Positions 35,006-44,439 of a stretch of 64,000 nucleotides of DNA are shown here, one piece after another. The DNA is from Reyranella sp. (lineage in GTDB: Bacteria; Pseudomonadota; Alphaproteobacteria; Reyranellales; Reyranellaceae). The stretch is from NCBI RefSeq assembly GCF_030651995.1, contig NZ_JAUSBN010000030.1:1-64000 (forward strand), given 5' to 3'. Numbering within the stretch: the stretch's first letter is position 1; the number at the start of each line of letters is the position of its first letter. Below the pieces are notes generated by a model. The model was given only the letters and a program-made list of their open reading frames with translations, was not told the DNA's origin and did no database searches. The translations under genes were made by a program, and so were the position numbers.

Positions 35006-37115
35006 CGCTGTCGGCGCGATCAGGTCCTCCGCCCGGTCCTTTGAAGAAAGCCTGCCGCCGGCCCAGCGGAAACGTCTGGGGCAGTTTTTCACCGGCCTGC
35101 CGCTAGGGACGCTTCTGGCGCACCTTGCGGTTGATCAGGATTGCCGCACCGTGATCGACCCGATGGCCGGTCACGGCGACCTTCTCGACGCTACCGCCAT
35201 GGCGGTACGGTCGCTGGGATTTCAGATCGACCGGCTGGACGGCATAGAGCTCGATCCCAATACAGCCGCCTTCTGCGAACGCAGGATGACAGTCTTGCAG
35301 GAAGATGGCGCTGTCACCGGCTCCCGCATCGTCACGGGCGGCGCTTTCGATCCTTCAAATGTGGCCGCGTTGCATGCTCCCGGCTACGATCTCGTCATTA
35401 CCAATCCTCCCTACGTGCGCTATCAGTCGCAAAACGGCGACGGCGCGGGCGTTGATGACGTGCGCCGGGGCCTTTCCGCTATCGTGGACGCGCGCGTATC
35501 AGGCGACGAGCGCGCGCTCTGGCAGACGCTCGTTGAAGGTTATTCCGGCCTTGCCGATCTCTCGGTGCCGTCCTGGCTCCTGTCCGCCCTGCTGACGCGG
35601 CCCGGCGGCCGCTTGGCTCTAGTCGTTCCCGCCACATGGCGTTCGCGAGATTACGCCGATGTCGTGCGTTACCTGCTGCTGCGCCTCTTTCGCCTTGAGT
35701 TCATCGTCGCCGATACGCAGCCGGGCTGGTTTTCCGATGCGCTGGTACGCACGCATCTTGTAGTCGCGCGGCGGCTGCCGTGGGATGAAGCGGCAGCGCC
35801 GCTGGTTGGCCGCACGTCATGGCCGTCCGCTTGCTGGCTGCAAGTTGCGCCGGAGGCGGCCAGCGGGGCGTCTCTTGTCGGCGGCGCTTTTCCCGGACCG
35901 GAACCAGAGCGGGACTTCGCAGAGTGGACGGTCGCGATGACCCGGGAGGTGCAGGGCATCGAGAGCCGTCCGTTCGCGCTGCAAGAGGAATGGCGCACAC
36001 TGGAACAACGGCTGGGGCGCAAAGGCTGGTTTCAAAAAGCAGAGGACCGGCGCGACACGCTGCCGCTTTTTTCATCTGGCGCTGCGAGACCGGCGGCGGT
36101 GCCAGAAGGGTTGCGGGACATGCTGCCCACCGGCGCTGCCCCTGCACATCTCCAGACGCTCGAACAAGCAGGCATCCGGGTCAGTCAGGGCCTGCGTTCG
36201 GGATGCAACCGATTTTTCTATGTGACGCTTGCCAGCGATGATGATGGCAAGACCGTTGCCGTTGAAGCATCCGACAGCTTCCAGAATGTGCGGTTCCGGG
36301 TTCCTGCGGAAGCGTTACGGCCCGTTCTCCATCGCCAGGCCGATATGCCGGCCTTTATACGCGGTCACTTGCCGCCGACCCGTGCGCTTGATCTGTCGCA
36401 GTGGGTTCTGCCGGAAGACCAGACCATGGTCGCGCGTGCGGCAGAGACATACCGCAAGCGTGGCGAATCCGCGCCCCGTGTCATGCCCGCCGAATTGGCG
36501 GCCTTCGTCACGCGGGCGGCCCGCCTTGCACCGGACCCGAAAGAGCCCGCGCATTTCATCCCCGATCTATCCGCCGTTCGCACCAATATCCGCCAGCGGG
36601 TCAACGGACGCGATATCCCCCGTTTCTGGTACATGCTGCCGGCTTTCACCCCCCGCCATCTGCCCGCGATCTACACGCCGCGGATCAATCACGGGACGCC
36701 GGTGGTCGGGCTCAATACGCAGCCGCCGATCCTGATTGACGCCAATTTCTCGACGATGTGGCCGGAGCAGAAGCGGTGGACGCGTCACGCGCTCTACGCC
36801 TTGTTCAACAGCAGCTGGTGCCGCGCGGCCATGGAATCTGCAGGAACGCCGCTTGGCGGCGGCGCGCTCAAACTGGAAGCGACGCACATCCGTCAGGTCC
36901 CGGTTCCCGCATTGTCTGACAGCGACTGCCAGATGCTTGACGCGCTCGGACAGCAACTGGCGGCATCCGCGCCGTCAGCCCAGCACCAGATCGACATGTT
37001 CATCCTGGGCACGGTGCTGCCCGGCCTCAATGAAAAAGACCTGAAAACGGCGGCGCGGCATATCCAGGCCCGCCTCCAGGCCGCCTGTGCTGCCCGCCAA
37101 AGGATCGCGTCATGA
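34992..37115 (+). CDS. Class I N6-adenine DNA methyltransferase (gamma type)
   Basis: 707 residues from GTG, which has CGGGAG 9 bases upstream; the ATG at 34941 has no ribosome site. RKRLGQFFTG opens the domain. Motif I is VIDPMAGHGDLL near 55-66, and motif IV ITNPPYVRYQ near 136-145. A large C-terminal part ending in a FNSSWCR and LPGLNEKDL segment resembles the target-recognition region of Eco57I/TaqI-type enzymes. No endonuclease motif is obvious. Its ATGA stop overlaps the next start. Confidence 0.85.
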   Translation: MSATDAVGAIRSSARSFEESLPPAQRKRLGQFFTGLPLGTLLAHLAVDQDCRTVIDPMAGHGDLLDATAMAVRSLGFQIDRLDGIELDPNTAAFCERRMTVLQEDGAVTGSRIVTGGAFDPSNVAALHAPGYDLVITNPPYVRYQSQNGDGAGVDDVRRGLSAIVDARVSGDERALWQTLVEGYSGLADLSVPSWLLSALLTRPGGRLALVVPATWRSRDYADVVRYLLLRLFRLEFIVADTQPGWFSDALVRTHLVVARRLPWDEAAAPLVGRTSWPSACWLQVAPEAASGASLVGGAFPGPEPERDFAEWTVAMTREVQGIESRPFALQEEWRTLEQRLGRKGWFQKAEDRRDTLPLFSSGAARPAAVPEGLRDMLPTGAAPAHLQTLEQAGIRVSQGLRSGCNRFFYVTLASDDDGKTVAVEASDSFQNVRFRVPAEALRPVLHRQADMPAFIRGHLPPTRALDLSQWVLPEDQTMVARAAETYRKRGESAPRVMPAELAAFVTRAARLAPDPKEPAHFIPDLSAVRTNIRQRVNGRDIPRFWYMLPAFTPRHLPAIYTPRINHGTPVVGLNTQPPILIDANFSTMWPEQKRWTRHALYALFNSSWCRAAMESAGTPLGGGALKLEATHIRQVPVPALSDSDCQMLDALGQQLAASAPSAQHQIDMFILGTVLPGLNEKDLKTAARHIQARLQAACAARQRIAS

Positions 37116-40100
37116 CCGCTGATATCGCCCGCATAAGTGAAACGATCGGACGTTGCCGCATGCTGCGCGACGCGGGTCGTGTCGAAGCGGTACTGCGCGC
37201 GGAATTCCAGGGCAGGTTGCGGCAGATGTTTCCAGACACCGCCCATGAAAACTGGATCAACAACTATACAGAAGGCGCGGAAGCGCACACCAAGGTCGGC
37301 ATGGCCTCCGGTAAGGCGGCCTCCCGATTCATCGATAACCTCGTGGGTTCAACCACGATCGAATACGAATCCGACCTGCGCAACAATGTGAAACGCGACA
37401 CCGGATACGCGCAGGTGCAGGAGCAGGCCGCAGGGCTCGTACGCGCCGGCATGCCGGTTTCGACGGTGCGGGGCGTGCTGTCCGATACCGTCGAATGGTA
37501 CGCCTATGATGCCGTGCTGACGCCCGGCGTCGATGCGTCCGCCTGTACGGCCGCCGATATTTCGCTGGTCGTTATTGATGAGCTGAAGCTGGCCGATGAC
37601 AGCGCCGTCTCCGCCGAACGGCTCGGCGCTTTCATCCGAAAGCACCTGGCGCGCGAACAGTCCCGGCCTTTGCGCGCTGAATTCCTCGCTTCCGATCTTG
37701 GCATGGACTCGGTCGCGTACAAAAGCAGTGCCGCGCCCTTATCGGCGCTGGTGGACGAGGGGCGGACGGCCGAGCCGTCAGCCAGTCTGGCCACCGAACT
37801 CTGGTCCCGGTTTGTCGATCACCTTGAGGGGCCGACGGGCACCTTCCGCACGGCCGCGTATGTCGACGAAGCCTACGTGACCATTCTGGCGCGGCTCCTG
37901 AGCGCGAACGTCCTGACGGGAAAGGCTGTGCTGAGCACGGACGACGAGCTGCGCGCGATTCTCAACGGCGACTTCTTCCGCCACAATTTCCAGCTCGAGA
38001 ATGTCGTCGAGCAGGATTATTTCGGTTGGCTTTTAGGGTCTGCCTACATGGACCGGCTTGTGGCAGTGGCCCGCGACCTCCAGCGTGACCTCTATGCATA
38101 TGATTTCAGCTGGTATCCTGAAGAAGATTTGTTTGGCCGCCTTATGGCGCAACTCGCCCGTCGCAGCCAACGCAAGCTGCTCGGTCAGGAATGGACGCCG
38201 CACTGGCTCGCCCGGCTGCTTGCCGATCGCTGCCTCGACGGCCTTCCCGAGGGCGAGAGCCCGCGCATCGTCGATATGTGCTGCGGGTCCGGCACGATGC
38301 TCGCCGAAATCATCAAGGCCACAAAGGCGCGTTTCGGGTTTTCCACCATCGACAAGCTGGAAGATGTCGCGACCGGCTTTGATATTGACCCGCTGGCCGT
38401 CAGCCTGGCCAAGACCACGTGGGTTGTCAGCCTGTCGGCCGAGATCAAGGCGGCGACGAAACCGATTGTGATCCCGGTCTATCATGCGGATTCGCTGTTC
38501 GCCGTTACGCCGGTTTCAGCCTCAGTGCCGCTGGTCGGCGAGAGCGATATGATTCCCGTGTCGCTTGACGGTACGACGATTCAGCTGCCGACGGCGCTGG
38601 TGCAGCCGGCATATCGCGACTTTTTCGACCGTATCGTTGACTGGGCCTACGACGAAGCGCGCGAAGCGCAGCGGCGTGGCACGGTTGCGGGTTTCAGCAA
38701 GGCGGACGCCGACAGCTTTCTCGACGGCGCCATCGCGGCTTTCAGCGTCAGCCTGTCGCCGGAGCTTCACAAACAACTCTCTGCCGCGCTTTACCCGCTG
38801 GCGCATCGCATGGCCGAACTGGCCGTCGCCGGGCGCAACGGCATTTGGGCCTTCATCCTGCGGAATACATACAGGCCGGGTCTTTTGACCGGCCACTTTA
38901 ACGGGCTTGTTTCCAATCCGCCGTGGCTGGCGATGAGCGGGCTGGCCGATAATCCATACAGGAACCTGCTCAAAGGCAGAGCCAAGCTCTACGGAATCCA
39001 GCCTGCGGGGCAGTCATTTCTCCATCTTGAGCTGGGAACGATGCATCTGCTTCATGCCATCGACCGGTATCTCGGGCCGGATGCCTCCGTCGCCTGCCTT
39101 GTGCCGGGTACGGTGCTGAACGGAAATCATCACGAGCGACTGCGGCAGCACGAATTCCTGAACAGCGAACGCCCCGTGCCATTCGACATTGCCGAGGTGT
39201 GGCAGGTCGCGCCCGGAACCTTCAAATATCCCGGTGCGGCGCTGATCGGCCGTAAGAGGATGGACACGACCGGGCTTCCACGACCTGCCTTTGCCGGTCT
39301 CGTCGCGACAGGCGCGGGACTGGACAGCGCCGATCTTTCTATCCGCAATATTGGCACGGCCCGAAGCGCATGGGTGCTCGAAAAGGGCGGCAGTCCGGCG
39401 GCGACCGGTGGCGGAGGACGTTTGCCGCAGCAGGGGGCCGATCTCATGCCGCGCACAGCCGTGTGCGTCGACATCATCCAGGATTCAGGAGCGGAGTACC
39501 GTGTCGATACGCCGACACGCGCGTCCCCCTGGGGTTTTACGATCAAATCAGCCAAGGAAATGGCCGCCGAACGCTTTCCGGGCCATGTCGCCCCCCGCTT
39601 CATCTTCCGTATGGCGCAGTCGGAAAACTTGCTTCCGTTTGTTCTCGGCGTCCATCGTGCTCGCCTGGCCCTGCCGGCGCTGCGCGCGCCAGATGGTACG
39701 TGGAGCATTCTCGACGAGTCTGAAATCCGGCGGCTGGGATTTACTCAGACCGCGCGGCGCTTCGCGGCGATAAATGCGAAGCTCAAGACGGTCGGAAAAG
39801 GGAAATCGCTGCAAGAGCGCGTCGATGAGAGGGGCAAGCTGTCCAAGCAGGTCTTCGGTGCGGACGGGTATCTCATACTGGCCGGTGCCGGCGGCAAGAT
39901 CATATGTGCCGCGTGCGCTCCGCTCGCGCAGGCGCAGGATATTGTCGTTGACCAGACCCTCTACTGGAAGGTCGTCACGGATGAGCGGGAAGCGTGGTTC
40001 CAGGTCGGCATGCTCAACAGCGTGGCCTTGACCAACGCCACCCTCGCGTTCAACCCGAAGGGGGATTTCGGCGAACGGCATCTCCATACGCTGCCATACC

Positions 40101-40366
40101 GAATGATGCCCGCTTACGACTCCGGCAATGACGATCATAAGAAGATCGCCGATCTGGCACAGGACCTTGCTGCGCTTGCCGCCGGTCATTGCACGACAGA
40201 CGCTTATTTGAGCGATCCCGCAAAGGCCCTGCCGGCCCGCCGCCGGAAATTGCGCGCGCTGCTCGAAGCGTCGCCGCTGTTGCCGCAGCTTGAAACAATC
40301 GCTGCGCTTGTATTGGACGCGACTCCGACGGCAACGATCGATTCAGATGTGATCGAGGAAGGGTGA
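37112..40366 (+). CDS. Large N6-adenine DNA methyltransferase, type IIG-like architecture
   Basis: 1084 residues. The N-terminal 300 residues are non-methylase; they include IDNLVGSTTIEYESDLRNNV near 74-93, which resembles the IE-x-K strand of PD-(D/E)XK nucleases but with E in place of K. A helical lead (LGQEWTPHWLARLLADRCLD) opens the methylase core, with motif I VDMCCGSGTMLAEII near 387-400 and motif IV NPPWLAMSGL near 600. A specificity-like C-terminus follows. The plan recalls type IIG enzymes, where cutting and methylation are in one chain. The next gene starts 4 bases after the stop. Confidence 0.8.
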   Translation: MTADIARISETIGRCRMLRDAGRVEAVLRAEFQGRLRQMFPDTAHENWINNYTEGAEAHTKVGMASGKAASRFIDNLVGSTTIEYESDLRNNVKRDTGYAQVQEQAAGLVRAGMPVSTVRGVLSDTVEWYAYDAVLTPGVDASACTAADISLVVIDELKLADDSAVSAERLGAFIRKHLAREQSRPLRAEFLASDLGMDSVAYKSSAAPLSALVDEGRTAEPSASLATELWSRFVDHLEGPTGTFRTAAYVDEAYVTILARLLSANVLTGKAVLSTDDELRAILNGDFFRHNFQLENVVEQDYFGWLLGSAYMDRLVAVARDLQRDLYAYDFSWYPEEDLFGRLMAQLARRSQRKLLGQEWTPHWLARLLADRCLDGLPEGESPRIVDMCCGSGTMLAEIIKATKARFGFSTIDKLEDVATGFDIDPLAVSLAKTTWVVSLSAEIKAATKPIVIPVYHADSLFAVTPVSASVPLVGESDMIPVSLDGTTIQLPTALVQPAYRDFFDRIVDWAYDEAREAQRRGTVAGFSKADADSFLDGAIAAFSVSLSPELHKQLSAALYPLAHRMAELAVAGRNGIWAFILRNTYRPGLLTGHFNGLVSNPPWLAMSGLADNPYRNLLKGRAKLYGIQPAGQSFLHLELGTMHLLHAIDRYLGPDASVACLVPGTVLNGNHHERLRQHEFLNSERPVPFDIAEVWQVAPGTFKYPGAALIGRKRMDTTGLPRPAFAGLVATGAGLDSADLSIRNIGTARSAWVLEKGGSPAATGGGGRLPQQGADLMPRTAVCVDIIQDSGAEYRVDTPTRASPWGFTIKSAKEMAAERFPGHVAPRFIFRMAQSENLLPFVLGVHRARLALPALRAPDGTWSILDESEIRRLGFTQTARRFAAINAKLKTVGKGKSLQERVDERGKLSKQVFGADGYLILAGAGGKIICAACAPLAQAQDIVVDQTLYWKVVTDEREAWFQVGMLNSVALTNATLAFNPKGDFGERHLHTLPYRMMPAYDSGNDDHKKIADLAQDLAALAAGHCTTDAYLSDPAKALPARRRKLRALLEASPLLPQLETIAALVLDATPTATIDSDVIEEG

Positions 40367-40369
40367 CGC

Positions 40370-41455
40370 GTGCTGATCGTACAGAATGCCGCGACGCCTG
40401 CCAATATTCGCAATGCCGTTGTCGATATGATCGCGGGGGGCGCGACCGACGTGCGCGTGGCATCAGCCTATGTCACGCTCGGCGGCGCCAGTATCCTGCT
40501 TAACGCGCTCGCCGATTCCGTCACCCCTGCGGCGTTTGCCGCCATGCCAAAGTCGCTGGTAACATCATTCGACTTCGGCCTCACCGAGCCGCAAGCCCTG
40601 CGCCGTTGGCAGGAGTCAGGAAATGCGACCGTGTATGTCTCGGGGGCACAAAGGCTTGCCCAGGGATCATTGATGCCGCTGCGGGCCTTTCACTCCAAGC
40701 TCTACACGTTCGGCAGGAACGCGCAGAGCTGTAGCGCGCTGATCGGATCTGCGAATCTCACCAGTCGCGGGTTCAGCGTGAACACGGAGGCCGCGTGGCT
40801 TCAGCAGGATGTTCCGCGCGCATCTATCGATGCCGCTATGGCGAGCGCGCGTTTTGATACGACGCCGCTGACTGAGGAATTGCTACAGGCGTATGCGGCG
40901 CTGCGGCAGGCGCAACCGCCGCCGGCAGAAATAGAACAGGAAGCGCAGCCCGTAGCGCCGCCCACACCGATAGATGTTGGCCGGCTACCCTTGTTCAGGG
41001 TCGCCATAGAAACAGGCGCTGTTAATCCCGCAAACTACAGCGCGATGTGGATTCACGGCGAAGACCTGCAAGGCGGGTCACGCAACCAGCTTGAACTGCC
41101 GCGCGGCGGTCACAGGTTTTTCGGTTTCGTGTTCACGCAATACGACTACCCCCACAATTTGACGATCGGGGAGCCGGTTCTTCGCAGCGGTGCGCGCGCA
41201 TGGAACGACCGCCGTCTGACATGGCACGGCAATAATCGTATGGAGCGCATCAATTTGCCGACCGCTGCACAGGGCGGCTTCGAGTATGCTGACACGGCTG
41301 TTATGTTTCGCCGTCTGGCGGACGGCTCATTCGAGTTGATTGTCACGCCGTGGGATTCAGACTTGGCGCGTTCGTGGCGGCAGGCTTCGGCACAGCGGCA
41401 AGCCTTGTTCCGGCTCGGCACAGTCGCGACGAGCCGGATCGTCGGGCTGTTGTAG
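40370..41455 (+). CDS. Phospholipase-D-superfamily nuclease-like protein
   Basis: 361 residues from GTG. A single PLD half-site is present: AFHSKLYTFG (H-x-K near 107) and GSANLTSRGFSVNTEA near 125-140. The Asp of the HKD motif is Gly here, which is common in the DNA-processing branch. A C-terminal region of unknown fold follows. Such proteins work as dimers and occur as the nuclease part of defence systems (for example DrmC of DISARM). It ends the coupled operon and converges on the ATPase gene with 103 bases between them. Confidence 0.75.
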   Translation: MLIVQNAATPANIRNAVVDMIAGGATDVRVASAYVTLGGASILLNALADSVTPAAFAAMPKSLVTSFDFGLTEPQALRRWQESGNATVYVSGAQRLAQGSLMPLRAFHSKLYTFGRNAQSCSALIGSANLTSRGFSVNTEAAWLQQDVPRASIDAAMASARFDTTPLTEELLQAYAALRQAQPPPAEIEQEAQPVAPPTPIDVGRLPLFRVAIETGAVNPANYSAMWIHGEDLQGGSRNQLELPRGGHRFFGFVFTQYDYPHNLTIGEPVLRSGARAWNDRRLTWHGNNRMERINLPTAAQGGFEYADTAVMFRRLADGSFELIVTPWDSDLARSWRQASAQRQALFRLGTVATSRIVGLL

Positions 41456-41558
41456 GAATAGGGCGCGCCGAGCGCGTCTCCGGTCTTCGTCGAAGATCCC
41501 GGGTCCGCCCTTCTGTCCGCCTCCGCCTTCACGGCGAACACCTGTTTTGCGAAGGCTA

Positions 41559-44177
41559 TCAAGCAAGGGCATTCTGCCTTGTCCTGATCGATTCCGCCCA
41601 GTCGGCGAGGATATTGACATCGGCGAGAATATCATCGGGTGGAGGGACGGACCCGTCTCGCGCGCGCGACGGGTCATGAGCCTCCACCAAGTCGCTGCAT
41701 TTCTTGAAGTTCTTGCGGAAGGTTTCCACATCCGCGCCTTCAATGACCGTGACCCTTTTCAGGTTCTTGGTGTCGATGTAGTCCCGGTGCCGGTGGATGA
41801 CCCCGGCAAAGGCCACGTCTTCGAGCCCGCGCTCCCACGTTGCCCGGAGCCGGTCGTAAATCTTCACGGCGCTGTCGCGATATCCTTCTTCATCGTTCGC
41901 GTCATAGAGCTTGCGCGCTTCCCTTGCCGCCTTTTCCAGCTTGTCGATCCGGTCGCGGATGCTGGCATGCTGCCAGGGCAATCCCTCGCTGACGATGCCT
42001 GTGCCGGCAGGGCCGCGTGCCAGGCTGACAAGCTTCATGGGAAGGCCCTCGCGGACACCCTTGTCGTGCAGGTCGTTCACAAACACCATGTCGTGGGTAA
42101 AGACTATGATCTGGCGCGCCTTGGATTCCTCGACCAGCCGTTCCGCCACTTTTTCGCGCCAGCGATGATCGAGCGATGTCACCGGGTCATCAAAGACGAG
42201 CGCGGATTTATGGGACGCCGTTGCCAGTTCGGTGAGGAACGCAGCGAGGGCGACGCATGTTTGCTCACCCTCGCTCAGGACCATGTGGACCTTGGCTTTC
42301 GGGTTGGCAAAGAGGCGCACCTGATAATTGGGCGAGCCGTACCGCCCGCCTGACCGCACGATTTCCACGCGCACTTTTTCGGCCGCGAGACGGACGATTT
42401 CCGACTGGAACTGGTCGCGCATCTTCGGGGTGATGACGTTGTCAGCGATGTCATTCCCGAGCTTGGTGATGGCGTTTGTCGCTGTGTCCGCGATGCAGGC
42501 GCGCAGAATCCGCAGATCGTCGAGGCGCTTTATTTCTTTCTTTGCGGTTTCAAGCATGTCAGGGACGGCGGCTCGGTCCTTCAGAGCGTCGCGTTCCAGA
42601 AACAATTTATTGCGGCCTTCCATGCCGGCAGCTTCATCAAGCTCCACGGCATAGGCTTCAAGCGTGCCCGCCAGCGTCTCCAGTTCGGCCTTCGGCGAAG
42701 GCGCGAGCGGCGGTAGCACGAGCGCGTCAGGAGACGAAAGCGCGCGGAGGCATTTAAGGCGCCGCAAATCCGCGCTGGCAACGAGGCGCAGGACGTTGCG
42801 GGCGAGGTTCGCATGTTGAAGCGCTATGCGCTGCCGCGCCTGCGCCATCACGCGCACATCCAGCTTGCGCGTTTGGAACGCTGCAAGCGCGTCGCAAAAT
42901 TCCTGCTCGGCGCTGGCCGCCTGCGACTCGGCATCAGCCTGGATGAACGCCTCGAAACCGCCCATGCGGCTCTTGGCTTCGGCGCTGAGCGCCTGATGGC
43001 AAAGGATGCACGCTTCATCCCCCGCAGGCGGGAAAGGAGAGCCGGGATAAGCTGTTTGTTCAGAATAGCAGCGCGCCGCTTCCCACAAGGTCCGCCACGT
43101 TTCCGCGCCGACGCCGGGAATGGCAAGGCCGTCGAACGTATCGCGCGCGGCGAGATTGGCCGCTGCCCGCTTAGCTCTTGCCGCGTCGGCCAGTGCCTTA
43201 AGTCCGACCAGCGGCTTGTCGGCATAGGTGGTGGCGATCCTGTCCAAGGTCGCTATCAGTTGCCGCACGTTGCCGGCAAAGAGCCGCTGTTCGGCGGCGG
43301 CGTCCGCCGGGTTCTTCAGAAGGTCCTCATCAAGGCGCGCTAGCCTTGCGCGTTCATCGGCGGTCATCTCGCCAAGTTTCTCGAACGCCGCCAAGTCGGT
43401 GTTATGGCTCAGGGCCGACATGATCGTGCCCACCGGCGTGGACGTGTTCCACGTCGGCTTTTCAAACGCCGGGTCACGCACAGCCTGAAGCTGCGCTTCT
43501 TCAACGCCTAGCTTTTGCTTGAGCGCCTGGCACACACCCGCGAGGTCGTCGGGAATATCTAGCCCGAAGGGCCTGAAAGCCACTTCGTTCTTTTCCTGCA
43601 CATGCACCGATCCGCAGTCCCGATCAAAGACACTGACTGCCGACAGCACCGCGTCCGGCTTGCCGTCATCCGTCCAGCTGACTGGCGGCTCGGCTGTTCC
43701 GTCCTTAAGGATTGTGAAGGTGCCTGTAGCCTTACCCGCCGCCGGCGGGTTGTAGGCATCGGGCATGATCTCGCCGGCTTTGCGGGCGCGGCAGGCCCGC
43801 TTGAGCACGCGCCCATAACCGGATTTGCCGGACCCGTTCGGCCCGTAGACGATAGTGAGCCCGACCGGTTCAAACGACAAAGTCTGGCCAGGGGCAAGCT
43901 GATTCACACCGGCAATGTCGCCGACACTCACGAGAGCTATCGCTTCACCGCCCACGAGGGTTGCCGGCAGATGTGCCGCTTCGAGCGGCGCCGCTTCCAA
44001 CGTGATGCCAGCGGTCCCATGCTCTTTTTTGCACAAGGCCAGTACGTCGGTGACAGCCGCGTCATCGGCAGTCCCACCGATCACGATCCGGCGCAGCGCA
44101 TCCCTTTGCCAGAGAGGACGTTCACCCGACCAGTCAAGTATGGCTTCGAGCACTGTCTTGTTTGCTTTAATGTTCAC
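41559..44177 (-). CDS. ABC/SMC-type AAA ATPase with CxxC zinc hook
   Basis: 872 residues from GTG, with GGGGG upstream; the frame is open to 44303. About 100 lead residues contain WQRDALRRIVIGG. Walker A is YGPNGSGKSGYG near 108-119. A long coiled-coil is interrupted by EACILCHQALS near 388, a zinc-hook pattern. The ABC signature LSEGEQTCVALAAF is near 631 and Walker B ALVFDDPVTSLDHRW near 655, then an H-switch FTHDM. The C-terminus (LRATWERGLEDVAF, then KCSDLVEAHD) resembles the R-x3-E...H region of RloC/PrrC-like anticodon nucleases, but this is tentative. Confidence 0.8.
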   Translation of the reverse strand: MNIKANKTVLEAILDWSGERPLWQRDALRRIVIGGTADDAAVTDVLALCKKEHGTAGITLEAAPLEAAHLPATLVGGEAIALVSVGDIAGVNQLAPGQTLSFEPVGLTIVYGPNGSGKSGYGRVLKRACRARKAGEIMPDAYNPPAAGKATGTFTILKDGTAEPPVSWTDDGKPDAVLSAVSVFDRDCGSVHVQEKNEVAFRPFGLDIPDDLAGVCQALKQKLGVEEAQLQAVRDPAFEKPTWNTSTPVGTIMSALSHNTDLAAFEKLGEMTADERARLARLDEDLLKNPADAAAEQRLFAGNVRQLIATLDRIATTYADKPLVGLKALADAARAKRAAANLAARDTFDGLAIPGVGAETWRTLWEAARCYSEQTAYPGSPFPPAGDEACILCHQALSAEAKSRMGGFEAFIQADAESQAASAEQEFCDALAAFQTRKLDVRVMAQARQRIALQHANLARNVLRLVASADLRRLKCLRALSSPDALVLPPLAPSPKAELETLAGTLEAYAVELDEAAGMEGRNKLFLERDALKDRAAVPDMLETAKKEIKRLDDLRILRACIADTATNAITKLGNDIADNVITPKMRDQFQSEIVRLAAEKVRVEIVRSGGRYGSPNYQVRLFANPKAKVHMVLSEGEQTCVALAAFLTELATASHKSALVFDDPVTSLDHRWREKVAERLVEESKARQIIVFTHDMVFVNDLHDKGVREGLPMKLVSLARGPAGTGIVSEGLPWQHASIRDRIDKLEKAAREARKLYDANDEEGYRDSAVKIYDRLRATWERGLEDVAFAGVIHRHRDYIDTKNLKRVTVIEGADVETFRKNFKKCSDLVEAHDPSRARDGSVPPPDDILADVNILADWAESIRTRQNALA

Positions 44178-44439
44178 CCTTAGCCCCCAAGATGAATCAA
44201 CACTTGATGCAGTGAAGTTAGCGCATGTAAGCCTCAATCTGGCGAACGATAGATGTTCTCTCTCTGTCAGCTCTACCAGTTCCGCCCCACCGTCTCGCGG
44301 CAATGAGTCGGCCTTAGGCGGTCGATCCGTCCGAATTGCACTCTATAACACGCTGGAGTTAGCGTCGGCATCTCAGGCTCTTGGCTCGGTAAGCATCGAA
44401 GCATAGATCGATAAAAACTAGGCGATGGGAGCCGTTTCG

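Noticed and set aside
32889..44177. Calling the cassette BREX, DISARM or a standard type I system
   Set aside because: There is no PglZ, BrxC, BrxL, DrmA, DrmB, HsdR or HsdS pattern and no helicase or translocase motor. Only the PLD and methylase components overlap with DISARM.
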